Shown here one piece after another: positions 16,510-23,832 of a stretch of DNA of 36,648 nucleotides. The translations under genes were made by a program, and so were the position numbers. This DNA comes from Acetobacteraceae bacterium (GTDB lineage Bacteria; Pseudomonadota; Alphaproteobacteria; Acetobacterales; Acetobacteraceae), in the NCBI GenBank assembly GCA_027323595.1, contig DAHWBL010000245.1:1-36648 (forward strand), given 5' to 3'. The stretch's first letter is position 1, and the number at the start of each line of letters is the position of its first letter. The notes below the pieces were generated by a model, which ran no database searches, was not told where the DNA came from, and saw nothing but the letters and a program-made list of their open reading frames with translations.

Positions 16510-17276
16510 ACCAACATCGCGGCCCCAGGGTCGCGCGCGACCCAGCGCGTCATGCGTCGCTCCAGCACCGCGGCGATGGCATACAGCGCCACCCCCATGC
16601 ACGCCACCAGCAGCAGGGCGGCGAACACCAACGGCACGCGAAAACTGGCACTCGCGGAAATCATCAGATATCCGATGCCACGATTGGAAGCGATGGTTTC
16701 AGAAACGATCGCGCCCACGAACGCCAGCGCGATGGCAATTTTCAGGCTGGCAAAAAAATACGGCGCCGATCGCGGCAGCCCGACCTTGCGGATCACATCA
16801 AGACGGCTTGCGCCAAGCGCGCGCAGCACATCGGCGAGTTCCGGCTCCAGCCCCGAGATCCCGACCGCCAGATTGACGGTGATCGGAAAAAACGCGAGCA
16901 GGAACGCTGCCAAGGTCGCCGGCACCGCGCCCGCGCCGAACCACATCACCAGCACCGGCACCAGCGCCACCTTCGGCACCGCGTTGAATCCGACCAGCAG
17001 CGGATTCAACGCATGGTACAACATCGCAGACGCACCAAGCACAATTCCCAACACCCCGCCGAGCAGCACCGCCAGCGCGAACCCGCCAAGCGTGCTGGCA
17101 AGCGTGATCCAGGCATTGTCCCAGATCGCCGGCCAGAACCGAACCAGCGCGACGATCGCCGCACTTGGCGGCGGCAGGATGAATTCGGGCACGCCCAGCA
17201 GCCGCGTCAGCGCCTCCCAGCCGCCGAAAAACGCCACCCCGGCAAGCCACGGCCCGTAGCGATATCCAAAACTCAC
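16506..17276 (-). CDS. ABC permease, SsuC/TauC/ThiX type
   Basis: Inner-membrane permease of about 256 residues with six hydrophobic segments. The coupling motif LRALGASRLDVIRKVGLP followed by PYFFASLKIAIALAFVGAIV is diagnostic of the SsuC/TauC family, which serves sulfonates, taurine, nitrate or thiamine precursors. PEFILPPPSA near the N-terminus is also typical. The start is uncertain: GTG at 17276 is used, GTG at 17282 is equally in frame, and neither has a strong ribosome site. It follows the binding-protein gene by about 30 bases on the same strand. No cognate SsuB-type ATPase gene is seen in the window, which is unusual because the three genes normally travel together. Confidence 0.85.
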   Translation of the reverse strand: MSFGYRYGPWLAGVAFFGGWEALTRLLGVPEFILPPPSAAIVALVRFWPAIWDNAWITLASTLGGFALAVLLGGVLGIVLGASAMLYHALNPLLVGFNAVPKVALVPVLVMWFGAGAVPATLAAFLLAFFPITVNLAVGISGLEPELADVLRALGASRLDVIRKVGLPRSAPYFFASLKIAIALAFVGAIVSETIASNRGIGYLMISASASFRVPLVFAALLLVACMGVALYAIAAVLERRMTRWVARDPGAAMLV

Positions 17277-17307
17277 CCGCACAGGCCTGCCATGTCGCGC
17301 ACCGCCA

Positions 17308-18309
17308 TCACGGCAACCGCCGAGACGACACATCCGGCAGATAGTCGGTGCTGACCAGCTCCGCCTGGGTAGGCGGCGTCGCCAGCCCATAGGCCGCCGC
17401 GTTCAGATCGATGGTCGCCTGCACCCGCGCCGGGTCGAGCGTGCCCCAGCCATGCGCCTTGATGAAGGGCGTCACGAACGCGGTGTCGATCACCATGTCC
17501 TGCCGCGCGCGCTCCACCGCCGGGTCCAGCAGCCGGTCGCGCTTGACCACATCGGCGATCGCCGAGGGCCGGTCGGTGATCGCGCTGTTCAATCCCTGCA
17601 TGGTCGCGACAATGAACTTGCGGATCGTGTCGGCATGCTCACCCGCCCAGCCCTGCCGCACCAGCAGCGATGAGCCGTAAACGTCCACCCCCAGATCAGC
17701 ATAGGACAGCGTCACGATCTGGTCCTGCGGCACGCCGGCGCCGACAAGGTTGAAGATCGAGGTGATCGTGTAGCCGCTCACCGCGTCGTCACGCCCCTGC
17801 ACCACCATCGAATCGCGCAGGTTCGGCGCATAGATGTTCCATCTCACCTTGGCCGGATCGATGTTGTTGGCCTTTGCGAAGGCCGGGAACAACAGCCGCG
17901 CGACATCGGCCTGCGCACCCGCGATGCTGCGCCCGACCAGGTCGGACGGCGCGCGGATTCCGCTTTTCCTCAGCGCCATGATCGCGGCCATGGTGCGATC
18001 ATAGATCTGGAACACCCCGATCACCCGGTTGTCGGGATGCAGCGCGTTGAACTCCACCAACGCGTTGATGTCGGCAAATCCGATATCGTAGGTACCAGAA
18101 GCAACCTTTGCGATGGTGTCGGTCACCCCGAAGCCGCGCTCCATCGTCACCGCAAGCCCCTGCTTCTGATAGAACCCAAGGTCGGCTGCCTGCACGAAGC
18201 CGCCGTGATACCCCTGGAACGACCAGTCGATCGAAAACTTCACCGGCGTCTGCGCCAGCACCGGAAAGGCCACCAGCGCCATGCCAAAACACATCAATCG
18301 CGCGATCAT
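17308..18309 (-). CDS. ABC substrate-binding protein, NMT1/THI5 (SsuA-like)
   Basis: Periplasmic solute-binding protein, 333 residues. A Sec signal peptide (MIARLMCFGMALVAFPVLAQ, cleavage near residue 20) precedes VKFSIDWSFQGYHGGFVQAA, the opening strand-helix of NMT1/THI5-like proteins. GLAVTMERGFGVTDTIAKV, GTYDIGFADINALVEF, RSIAGAQADVARLLFPAF and GRDDAVSGYTITSIFN follow, with a helical C-terminal half. Relatives bind alkanesulfonates, hydroxymethylpyrimidines, phthalate and other aromatics. In this context an aromatic acid or heterocycle is plausible, but it is not shown by sequence. It is divergent from marR and upstream of the SsuC-type permease, with which it forms an operon. Confidence 0.87.
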   Translation of the reverse strand: MIARLMCFGMALVAFPVLAQTPVKFSIDWSFQGYHGGFVQAADLGFYQKQGLAVTMERGFGVTDTIAKVASGTYDIGFADINALVEFNALHPDNRVIGVFQIYDRTMAAIMALRKSGIRAPSDLVGRSIAGAQADVARLLFPAFAKANNIDPAKVRWNIYAPNLRDSMVVQGRDDAVSGYTITSIFNLVGAGVPQDQIVTLSYADLGVDVYGSSLLVRQGWAGEHADTIRKFIVATMQGLNSAITDRPSAIADVVKRDRLLDPAVERARQDMVIDTAFVTPFIKAHGWGTLDPARVQATIDLNAAAYGLATPPTQAELVSTDYLPDVSSRRLP

Positions 18310-18384
18310 CAGACCCGCCCCTCGTTTGCTGCACCGCAGCGTAACCCAACCGGCGCGACACGCAACATATCTTGACGATACGCC

Positions 18385-18413
18385 TTGACCCCCAGGCGAT
18401 TTGAACGTATACG
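18385..18413 (+). promoter_or_regulatory. Promoter of the marR-hydroxylase-crotonase operon
   Basis: TTGACC at 18385-18390 and TATACG at 18408-18413 are spaced by 17 bases, a good housekeeping promoter. A second TTGACG lies 13 bases further upstream at 18372. The -10 box is covered by the MarR-type palindrome at 18401-18418. Confidence 0.65.
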
Positions 18414-18418
18414 GTCAA
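18401..18418. promoter_or_regulatory. MarR-type operator palindrome
   Basis: TTGAACGTATACGGTCAA is an 18-base inverted repeat with a single mismatch between the nine-base arms. It overlaps the -10 box of the promoter and lies 17 bases upstream of the marR start. Size, symmetry and position match MarR-family operators, so ligand-relieved autorepression of the operon is the likely control. Confidence 0.75.
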
Positions 18419-18434
18419 TCAAGGGAGGGCGCTC

Positions 18435-18911
18435 ATGTCGATGGAACTGGTATATGGCCGGCCTGGCCACTTGATCCGCCGCGCCCAACAGGTCGCCACC
18501 GCGCTGTTCAGCGAGGCGTGCAGCGCGTTCGATCTGACCTCGGTACAATATGCCGCGCTCGTGGCCATTCACGAAAATCCCGGCGTGGACGCCACCAGGC
18601 TGTCCACCCTGATCGCGTTCGACCGTTCCACCCTCGGCGACGTTCTGGAACGGCTGGAACATAAAGGCTGGATCCGGCGCGCCGCAAGCCCGGCCGACAA
18701 GCGCGTCAAGCTTCTGCACATCACCGAGCCCGGCACCCGGCTTCTCGACATCGTCTCGCCCATCGCCGACGACGTGCAGGACCGCATCCTCGCCCCGCTC
18801 GGCCATGACGACCGCATCACCCTGATGCGCCTGCTCGAACAACTCGTCGACCTGCACGTCGACCGCGCCCGCGGTGACGCCGCCAAATCATCCATCGCTC
18901 TCACGGAGTAG
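18435..18911 (+). CDS. MarR-family transcriptional regulator
   Basis: Dimeric winged-helix repressor, 158 residues. The DNA-binding core is LTSVQYAALVAIHENPGVDA (about 36-55), LSTLIAFDRSTLGDVLERLE as helix-turn-helix and recognition helix (about 58-77), and the wing GWIRRAASPADKRVKLLHIT with the signature D-K-R. Helices at both ends form the dimer interface. GGGAGGG lies eight bases before the ATG. It heads the operon with the FAD hydroxylase (three bases downstream) and the crotonase, and a matched palindrome covers its promoter. MarR proteins in such positions usually sense an aromatic acid or its CoA thioester (e.g. HcaR/BadR types); the ligand here is unknown. Confidence 0.93.
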   Translation: MSMELVYGRPGHLIRRAQQVATALFSEACSAFDLTSVQYAALVAIHENPGVDATRLSTLIAFDRSTLGDVLERLEHKGWIRRAASPADKRVKLLHITEPGTRLLDIVSPIADDVQDRILAPLGHDDRITLMRLLEQLVDLHVDRARGDAAKSSIALTE

Positions 18912-18914
18912 ATC

Positions 18915-20090
18915 ATGTCCGACCAGCGTCCGTTCATCATCATCGGCGGCGGCATCGGCGGCATGGCCGCCGCCATCGCGCTCGGCCGACGCGGCTTTGC
19001 GACCCACGTGCTCGAACAGGCCTCCGCTTTCGGCGAGGTCGGCGCGGGCATCCAGCTCGGCCCCAACGTGTTTCGCGCCTTCGAGGCGCTGGGCGTGCGC
19101 GACCAGATCGTGGCCGACGCGTGGTTTCCGCAGAACCTTGAAATGCGCGACGCGCTCACCGGCGCATCGATCACCAAAATCCCTGTCGGCGCCGGCTTCA
19201 AACAGCATTTCGGCGAGCCTTACGGCGTCACCCACCGCGCCGACATCCACAAGACATTGATGGACGCCGCCGCCGCCCAGCCACACTCGGTGCTCGAAAC
19301 CAACGCGCGCGTCGAGAGTTTCGAGGACAACGGTGATGGCGTGCGCGTGCATCTGGCCGACGGGCGCACCATCGAGGGGCGCGCGATCATCGGCTGCGAC
19401 GGCCTGTGGTCGAAAACCCGCGAATACGTCGTGGGTGACGGCGCGCCGATCGTCTCCGGCCACATCGCATATCGCGCCGTGCTGCCGCGCGCCGAGGTAC
19501 CCGAAGACCTGTGGTCCGGCGATGTCATCCTGTGGGCCGGCCCGAAGACGCATCTGGTGCAATATCCTTTGCGGCGCGGCGAATTGTTCAATCTCGTCGC
19601 GGTGTTCCACTCCGATCGTTACGAGGAAGGCTGGAATGCCGAGGGCGACATCGACGAGCTGATGCACCGCTTCGCCGGCGAGCGCCCCGAGGTCATGCGC
19701 CTGCTCGAACGCATTGAGACCTGGCGCATGTGGGTGCTGTGCGACCGCGAGCCGGTCAAGAACTGGAGCCGCGGCCGCGTCACCCTGCTCGGTGACGCCG
19801 CCCACCCGATGCTGCAATATCTCGCGCAAGGTGCGAACATGGCCTGCGAGGACGCGCTGCGCCTCGCCGAGGAAATCACCAGCACGCCCAACGACCTTGC
19901 CGATGCCTTCCTGCGCTACCAGCAGGCCCGCTATCTGCGCACCGGCCGGGTGCAGACCATGGCGCGAATCTATGGCGAGTTTTATCATGCCGCCGGGGTG
20001 AAGGCGGAGCTGCGCAACGCAGCACTCGGCGGCCGCACCGCCGAACAGTCATGGGCCGGAATGGATTGGCTCTACGGAGGAAGCTGGTGA
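18915..20090 (+). CDS. FAD-dependent aromatic monooxygenase, 3-hydroxybenzoate 6-hydroxylase-like
   Basis: Single-component group A flavin hydroxylase, 391 residues. The Rossmann motif GGGIGGMAAAIAL starts at G11, GEVGAGIQLGPNVFRAFEAL follows, GCDGLWSKTR is the DG motif, and GDAAHPMLQYLAQGANMACE (D294) is the FAD-ribityl and active-site block. THRADIH, LVQYPLRRGELFNLVAVF, DREPVKNWSRGR and the terminal WLYGGSW closely recall 3-hydroxybenzoate 6-hydroxylase, which gives gentisate, and also salicylate-type hydroxylases. The substrate is therefore probably a monohydroxylated aromatic acid, but regiochemistry cannot be read. It lies between marR and the crotonase gene, whose GTG overlaps this stop. 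No gentisate dioxygenase (cupin) is in the window; the only ring-cleavage enzyme is the VOC dioxygenase 6 kb away. Confidence 0.88.
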   Translation: MSDQRPFIIIGGGIGGMAAAIALGRRGFATHVLEQASAFGEVGAGIQLGPNVFRAFEALGVRDQIVADAWFPQNLEMRDALTGASITKIPVGAGFKQHFGEPYGVTHRADIHKTLMDAAAAQPHSVLETNARVESFEDNGDGVRVHLADGRTIEGRAIIGCDGLWSKTREYVVGDGAPIVSGHIAYRAVLPRAEVPEDLWSGDVILWAGPKTHLVQYPLRRGELFNLVAVFHSDRYEEGWNAEGDIDELMHRFAGERPEVMRLLERIETWRMWVLCDREPVKNWSRGRVTLLGDAAHPMLQYLAQGANMACEDALRLAEEITSTPNDLADAFLRYQQARYLRTGRVQTMARIYGEFYHAAGVKAELRNAALGGRTAEQSWAGMDWLYGGSW

Positions 20091-20890
20091 GCAGCATGCA
20101 GTACGCGGACGGAAAAATCCTGGCGGATGTGAAAGACGGTGTTGGCGTCATCACATTCAACCAGCCCGAAAAGCACAACGCGATGTCGGCCGGCATGTGG
20201 CGCGGCACGGCCGAGGCGCTGACCGCCTGGCAGAACGACCCCGCCGTGCGGGCACTGGTGATCACCGGCGCCGGCGACAAGGCGTTCGTCTCGGGCGCCG
20301 ACATCAGCGAGTTCGCCAGCCTGCGCAGCGCCGCGGACGCGCAGATCGAGTATGACCGCGCCACGTCGGCCGGTCGCGCCCAGCTCGCCACCTTCCCCAA
20401 GCCGGTGATCGCGCGCATCGGCGGCTGGTGCCTCGGCGGCGGCCTCGCCATCGCCATGCAGGCCGACATTCGCATCGCCACCGAGGCCAGCGTGTTCGGC
20501 ATCCCCGCCGACCGCCTCGGCCTCGCCTACGGCTTCGACATGGTGCAGACGCTGGTCAGCCTGGTCGGCGCCGCCAACGCGCGCCAGTTGCTGTTCACCG
20601 GCAGCCGCATTCCCGCCGCCGAGGCGCTGCGAATCGGGCTGATCAACCAGATGGTGGCCAACGACAAGCTCGGCGAGACGGTGGACGCGCTCACCCGCAC
20701 CATCGCCGACAACGCGCCGCTGACCATCGCCGCGGCCAAGCTCGCGGTCCGCCAGACCCTGCTGTCGGCCGCCGAGCGCGACACCGCCGCCATCGCCGCG
20801 GCCGTCGCCACCTGCTACGCCAGCGCCGATTACGCCGAGGGCCGCAAGGCTTTTGCCGAAAAGCGTCCGCCGCGCTTCACCGGCAGTTGA
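20087..20890 (+). CDS. Crotonase-fold protein (enoyl-CoA hydratase/isomerase family) lacking canonical Glu residues
   Basis: Crotonase superfamily, 267 residues, expected to act on a CoA thioester. VGVITFNQPEKHNAMSAGMW opens the fold, GDKAFVSGADISEF provides the first oxyanion-hole block, and GGWCLGGGLAIAMQADIRIA the second. In classical hydratases the block reads G-G-G-C-E-L with a catalytic Glu; here the place is Ala121. The second Glu (in Q-P-E) appears as Ala141 in IPADRLGL. So this is likely an isomerase, hydrolase, decarboxylase or ring-opening relative rather than an ordinary hydratase. The GTG start at 20087 is chosen because GGAGG at 20076-20080 lies six bases before it and it overlaps the hydroxylase stop as GTGA; the ATG at 20096 is too far from the site. 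Last gene of the marR operon. Confidence 0.87.
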   Translation: MSSMQYADGKILADVKDGVGVITFNQPEKHNAMSAGMWRGTAEALTAWQNDPAVRALVITGAGDKAFVSGADISEFASLRSAADAQIEYDRATSAGRAQLATFPKPVIARIGGWCLGGGLAIAMQADIRIATEASVFGIPADRLGLAYGFDMVQTLVSLVGAANARQLLFTGSRIPAAEALRIGLINQMVANDKLGETVDALTRTIADNAPLTIAAAKLAVRQTLLSAAERDTAAIAAAVATCYASADYAEGRKAFAEKRPPRFTGS

Positions 20891-20921
20891 ACCCGACAAC
20901 CAATCCGGCGTAGAGTCTGCG

Positions 20922-21105
20922 CAGATGACGGTGGCCCGAAAGGGCTGAAACGGGAATTTCGCGGCGTCCAAGGGGGGCGTTGGCGAAGCTGCCCTCGCAA
21001 CTGTCGGCGACGAGCCTGACCAACGAGCCATTGCCCGCCGACACGGCGAGCGAGAAGGCGGTCAAGGTGATGATGCGCCAGCCAGGAGACCGGCCGACAT
21101 CGAGA
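20922..21105 (+). promoter_or_regulatory. Cobalamin (B12) riboswitch aptamer
   Basis: This lies in the 327-base gap between the crotonase gene and the TonB receptor. Conserved aptamer pieces occur in order: GGTGGCCCGAAAGGGCTGAA followed by ACGGGAA at 20930-20956, GCTGCCCTCGCAACTGT at 20988-21004, a variant of the CCACTG element (CCATTG near 21027), and the B12 box GCCAGGAGACCGGCC at 21081-21095. The order and spacing match the AdoCbl riboswitch class. The downstream gene is a BtuB-like receptor, the standard target. Outer boundaries are approximate (the P1 stem may pair GATG near 20924 with CATC near 21098). Confidence 0.93.
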
Positions 21106-21176
21106 GTGCTTGCACGTGCCGGGCGAGGTGCACCGGCGCAGCGGGAGAAAGACCCGAGCGGCAATCGTCCCATCAT

Positions 21177-21208
21177 GTCGCCCGTTCCGTCGGGCGACCT
21201 GCCAGGAG
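21177..21208 (+). promoter_or_regulatory. Hairpin and Shine-Dalgarno region, probable riboswitch expression platform
   Basis: A perfect eight-base stem, GTCGCCCG (21177-21184) and CGGGCGAC (21191-21198) with loop TTCCGT, ends two bases before GCCAGGAG (21201-21208), the ribosome site of the receptor gene. There is no U-tract, so control of translation rather than termination is likely. An additional 7-base stem (21116-21122 with 21133-21139) lies closer to the aptamer. GCCAGGAG is identical to the first eight bases of the B12 box. Confidence 0.55.
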
Positions 21209-21217
21209 TTGCCGCGC

Positions 21218-23212
21218 ATGCGCCGCATCACCCTCGTCTTGTCCGCACCCATGGTGCTGGCAGCCTTCTCAACCCACGCGCAGTCAACAGCGGAAAATCC
21301 AACCACGCCGCCGCAGGAAACCCTGCCGCCGCTGGTGATCACCGCCACGCGCGAACCCACCGAACTCGACAACATCGCCGCCGGCGTCACCATCATCGAC
21401 CGCGCCACCATCGACCAGCGCGGCTACACCACCCTCGTCGATGCGCTTGGCGCGGTGCCTGGCCTGCACATCGTCCAGTCCGGCACACCCGGCAGCCCCG
21501 CCAGCCTGTTCGTGCGCGGCGGCGACAGCAACCAGGTTCTGGTGCTGCGCGACGGCGTGCCGATCAACAACCCTTCCGATCCCAACGGCGCCTATGATTT
21601 CGGCACCGCGCGGCTGGAGGATATCGAACGCATCGAGATCGTGCGCGGCCCGATGTCTGGCGCCTATGGCACCGGCGCGATCATGGGGGTGATCAATCTC
21701 ATCTCCCGCCAGGGTGACGGCAGCCCGCACGGCAGCGCCGAGTTCGAGCGCCAGTCCGGCCCCGGCGTCGGCGCGCGCGCGAACTATGGCGGGCGCACCG
21801 GCATCCTCGACTACAGCCTCAGCCTCGATGGCACCTCCAATGCCGGGTACGATCCGACCCCGCAACGTCTTGGCGGAATCTACACCTCCACCTCCGAGCC
21901 CTATGCCTCGGGCGCTGCCACCATCAATCTGGGCATCAACCCCGATCCCGACACGCGACTCGGATTTTTCCTGCGCGGCAGCCAGACCGACGTGCATTTC
22001 AACGACAATGGCTACCCGATCTACGACAGCGCGCTCGGCCAGGCCCACACCGACAGCGTCTTCGGCCGCCTGTCCGCCACCACCAGGATCGCCGACATCT
22101 GGCAGAGCACCCTGTCCGGCGCGATCGACCAGTCGGATCGGCACTACACCAACCCGCTCGATCCGAACGACCCCAACATGGCCTTCGAGAACAGCTATTA
22201 TCACGCGCGCCGGTGGGACACGCAGTGGAACAACAGCGTCAGCCTGCCCGATCTTGATGTTCTCACCGCCAACTCCATCACCTTCGGCTTCGAGCGGATC
22301 GAGGATTCCGCCAATACGCGGGTGAATAATTCCTCCGGCGGCTTCGCCTATCAGGATTCCGTGCGCGCCGGCGAAACCACCAACGCCGGCTGGGTTGGCG
22401 CTCAGACGACACTTGCCAAGCGCCTGGTCCTGTCCGCCCAGGCGCGTCAGGACGCGGTCGGGCAATTCGGCTCGGTGGCCACCTGGCGCGTCGGCGCGGT
22501 TCTAAATGTTCCTGAAATATACTCGCATCTGCACGCCTCCTACGGCACCGGCTTTCTCGCGCCCTCGCTGTTCCAGCTCTACGGCATCGATTCCTACGGC
22601 TATCAGGGCAATCCCGGCCTGCGCCCCGAAACCAGCCGGGGCAGCGAATTCGGCTGGCAGGTCGATCTGCCCGCCGCCGGCCAGCCGGACTTCATCAGCC
22701 TCGCCGCCACCTGGTTCGACAGCCGTGTGAACAACCTGATCGTGACACAATATTCGGCCACCGGATCAACACCGGTGAACGTCAATAATTCTCACCTATA
22801 CGGTATCGAAACGACATTGTCGGTCCGTCCCGGCGCCTGGCTGCAACTGGACGCGAACTACACCTACACCATCGCGCGCGACGTGACCGACCAGTCCGCG
22901 CTGCTGCGCCGCCCGCAAAGCCAGGCGGCGATCGACCTGCGCATCACCCCGCTGCCCGGCCTCACCATCGCCCCGGAGCTGCAAATGATCGGCAGCTTCA
23001 GCGATTATCTGGTCGATTCCACAGGCAACGCCAACAATGTCGGCATCGCGCCCGGCGCCACCCTGCTCAATGTCGCCGTCACCTACGAGATCACCCCGCG
23101 CGTGTCGCTGTATCTGCGCGGCCAGAACCTGACCAACGCGCCGTTCGAGCCGGCGAACGGCTATCAGATCCCCGGCATCTGGGTCACCACCGGGCTGCGG
23201 CTGATCCTGTAG
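21218..23212 (+). CDS. btuB: TonB-dependent outer-membrane receptor, vitamin B12 (BtuB) type
   Basis: Outer-membrane transporter, 664 residues. A signal peptide (MRRITLVLSAPMVLAAFSTHAQ) is followed by a TonB box-like LPPLVITATREPTELDN. Next comes the plug domain (about 45-160) with GLHIVQSGTPGSPASLFVRG, LVLRDGVPINNPSDPNGAYD, IEIVRGPMSGAYGTGAIMGV and INLISR. The rest is a beta-barrel of alternating strands ending in a BtuB-like LYLRGQNLTNAPFEPANGYQ, then VTTGLRLIL. The ATG at 21218 has CAGGAG eight bases upstream. A cobalamin riboswitch in its leader makes corrinoid the likely substrate. BtuF/BtuCD partners are not in the window. It ends two bases from the convergent adenosyltransferase gene. 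Confidence 0.94.
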   Translation: MRRITLVLSAPMVLAAFSTHAQSTAENPTTPPQETLPPLVITATREPTELDNIAAGVTIIDRATIDQRGYTTLVDALGAVPGLHIVQSGTPGSPASLFVRGGDSNQVLVLRDGVPINNPSDPNGAYDFGTARLEDIERIEIVRGPMSGAYGTGAIMGVINLISRQGDGSPHGSAEFERQSGPGVGARANYGGRTGILDYSLSLDGTSNAGYDPTPQRLGGIYTSTSEPYASGAATINLGINPDPDTRLGFFLRGSQTDVHFNDNGYPIYDSALGQAHTDSVFGRLSATTRIADIWQSTLSGAIDQSDRHYTNPLDPNDPNMAFENSYYHARRWDTQWNNSVSLPDLDVLTANSITFGFERIEDSANTRVNNSSGGFAYQDSVRAGETTNAGWVGAQTTLAKRLVLSAQARQDAVGQFGSVATWRVGAVLNVPEIYSHLHASYGTGFLAPSLFQLYGIDSYGYQGNPGLRPETSRGSEFGWQVDLPAAGQPDFISLAATWFDSRVNNLIVTQYSATGSTPVNVNNSHLYGIETTLSVRPGAWLQLDANYTYTIARDVTDQSALLRRPQSQAAIDLRITPLPGLTIAPELQMIGSFSDYLVDSTGNANNVGIAPGATLLNVAVTYEITPRVSLYLRGQNLTNAPFEPANGYQIPGIWVTTGLRLIL

Positions 23213-23214
23213 CC

Positions 23215-23772
23215 CTACCCCTCGCGTGTCGCGCCGGGTGCCCACAGCACGTCACCCGCCTCGGAGGACATCCGGCGCGCCATCACGAACAGATGGTCCG
23301 ACAATCTGTTGAGATAACGAACGAGTTCCGGATTGATCGGTTCCGCGCGCGACACCGCGACCACACAGCGCTCGGCGCGCCGGCTGATCGTGCGCGCCAT
23401 ATGCGCCGCCGCCGCACCAGGCGCCCCACCGGGCAGCACGAAGCTGGTCAGCGGACGCAGCTCCTCGTTCATGGTGACGATCTCGGCCTCCAGCCGCGCC
23501 ACCTGGATCGCCGACACCCGCAGCCGGTCCGCGGTGATCCCCGGCACCGACAGGTCAGCGCCCAAATCGAAAAGATCGTTCTGAATCCTGCCGAGTGCCG
23601 CATCCTCCTCGCCGGCGGCATAGACCCGCGCGACGCCGATCGCGGCGTTGGCCTCGTCGATCGCGCCAAGCGCCTCGATCCGCAGATCATCCTTCGACAC
23701 CCGGCTGCCATCGCCAAGCGAGGTCTGCCCGCCGTCTCCGCCCCTGGTGGTCACGCGATCGATCCTGATCAT
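23215..23772 (-). CDS. Cob(I)alamin adenosyltransferase, PduO/MMAB type
   Basis: Cytoplasmic corrinoid adenosyltransferase, 185 residues, which makes adenosylcobalamin from ATP and cob(I)alamin. The N-terminal ATP-binding TRGGDGGQTSLGDGSRVSKD is diagnostic for the PduO/MMAB family. LRIEALGAIDEANAAIG, IQNDLFDLGADL, the central FVLPGG, SRRAERCVV and the C-terminal RYLNRLSDHLFVMAR complete the family pattern. It is full length. The ATG at 23772 has GGAGGAAG just upstream; the upstream extension is not real. It lies tail-to-tail with the BtuB-like receptor (two-base gap), a functional pairing of uptake and activation of B12, and upstream of it on the same strand is a CDF transporter gene. Confidence 0.95.
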   Translation of the reverse strand: MIRIDRVTTRGGDGGQTSLGDGSRVSKDDLRIEALGAIDEANAAIGVARVYAAGEEDAALGRIQNDLFDLGADLSVPGITADRLRVSAIQVARLEAEIVTMNEELRPLTSFVLPGGAPGAAAAHMARTISRRAERCVVAVSRAEPINPELVRYLNRLSDHLFVMARRMSSEAGDVLWAPGATREG

Positions 23773-23832
23773 CAAACTTCCTCCGGTTCGCGCGACTGTA
23801 GCATGACATCGCGCCACGCCCAGCACCGCCCC

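Noticed and set aside
21177..21198. Intrinsic terminator after the B12 aptamer
   Set aside because: The hairpin is strong but followed by the ribosome binding site and no T-run, so it was treated as a possible translational platform instead.
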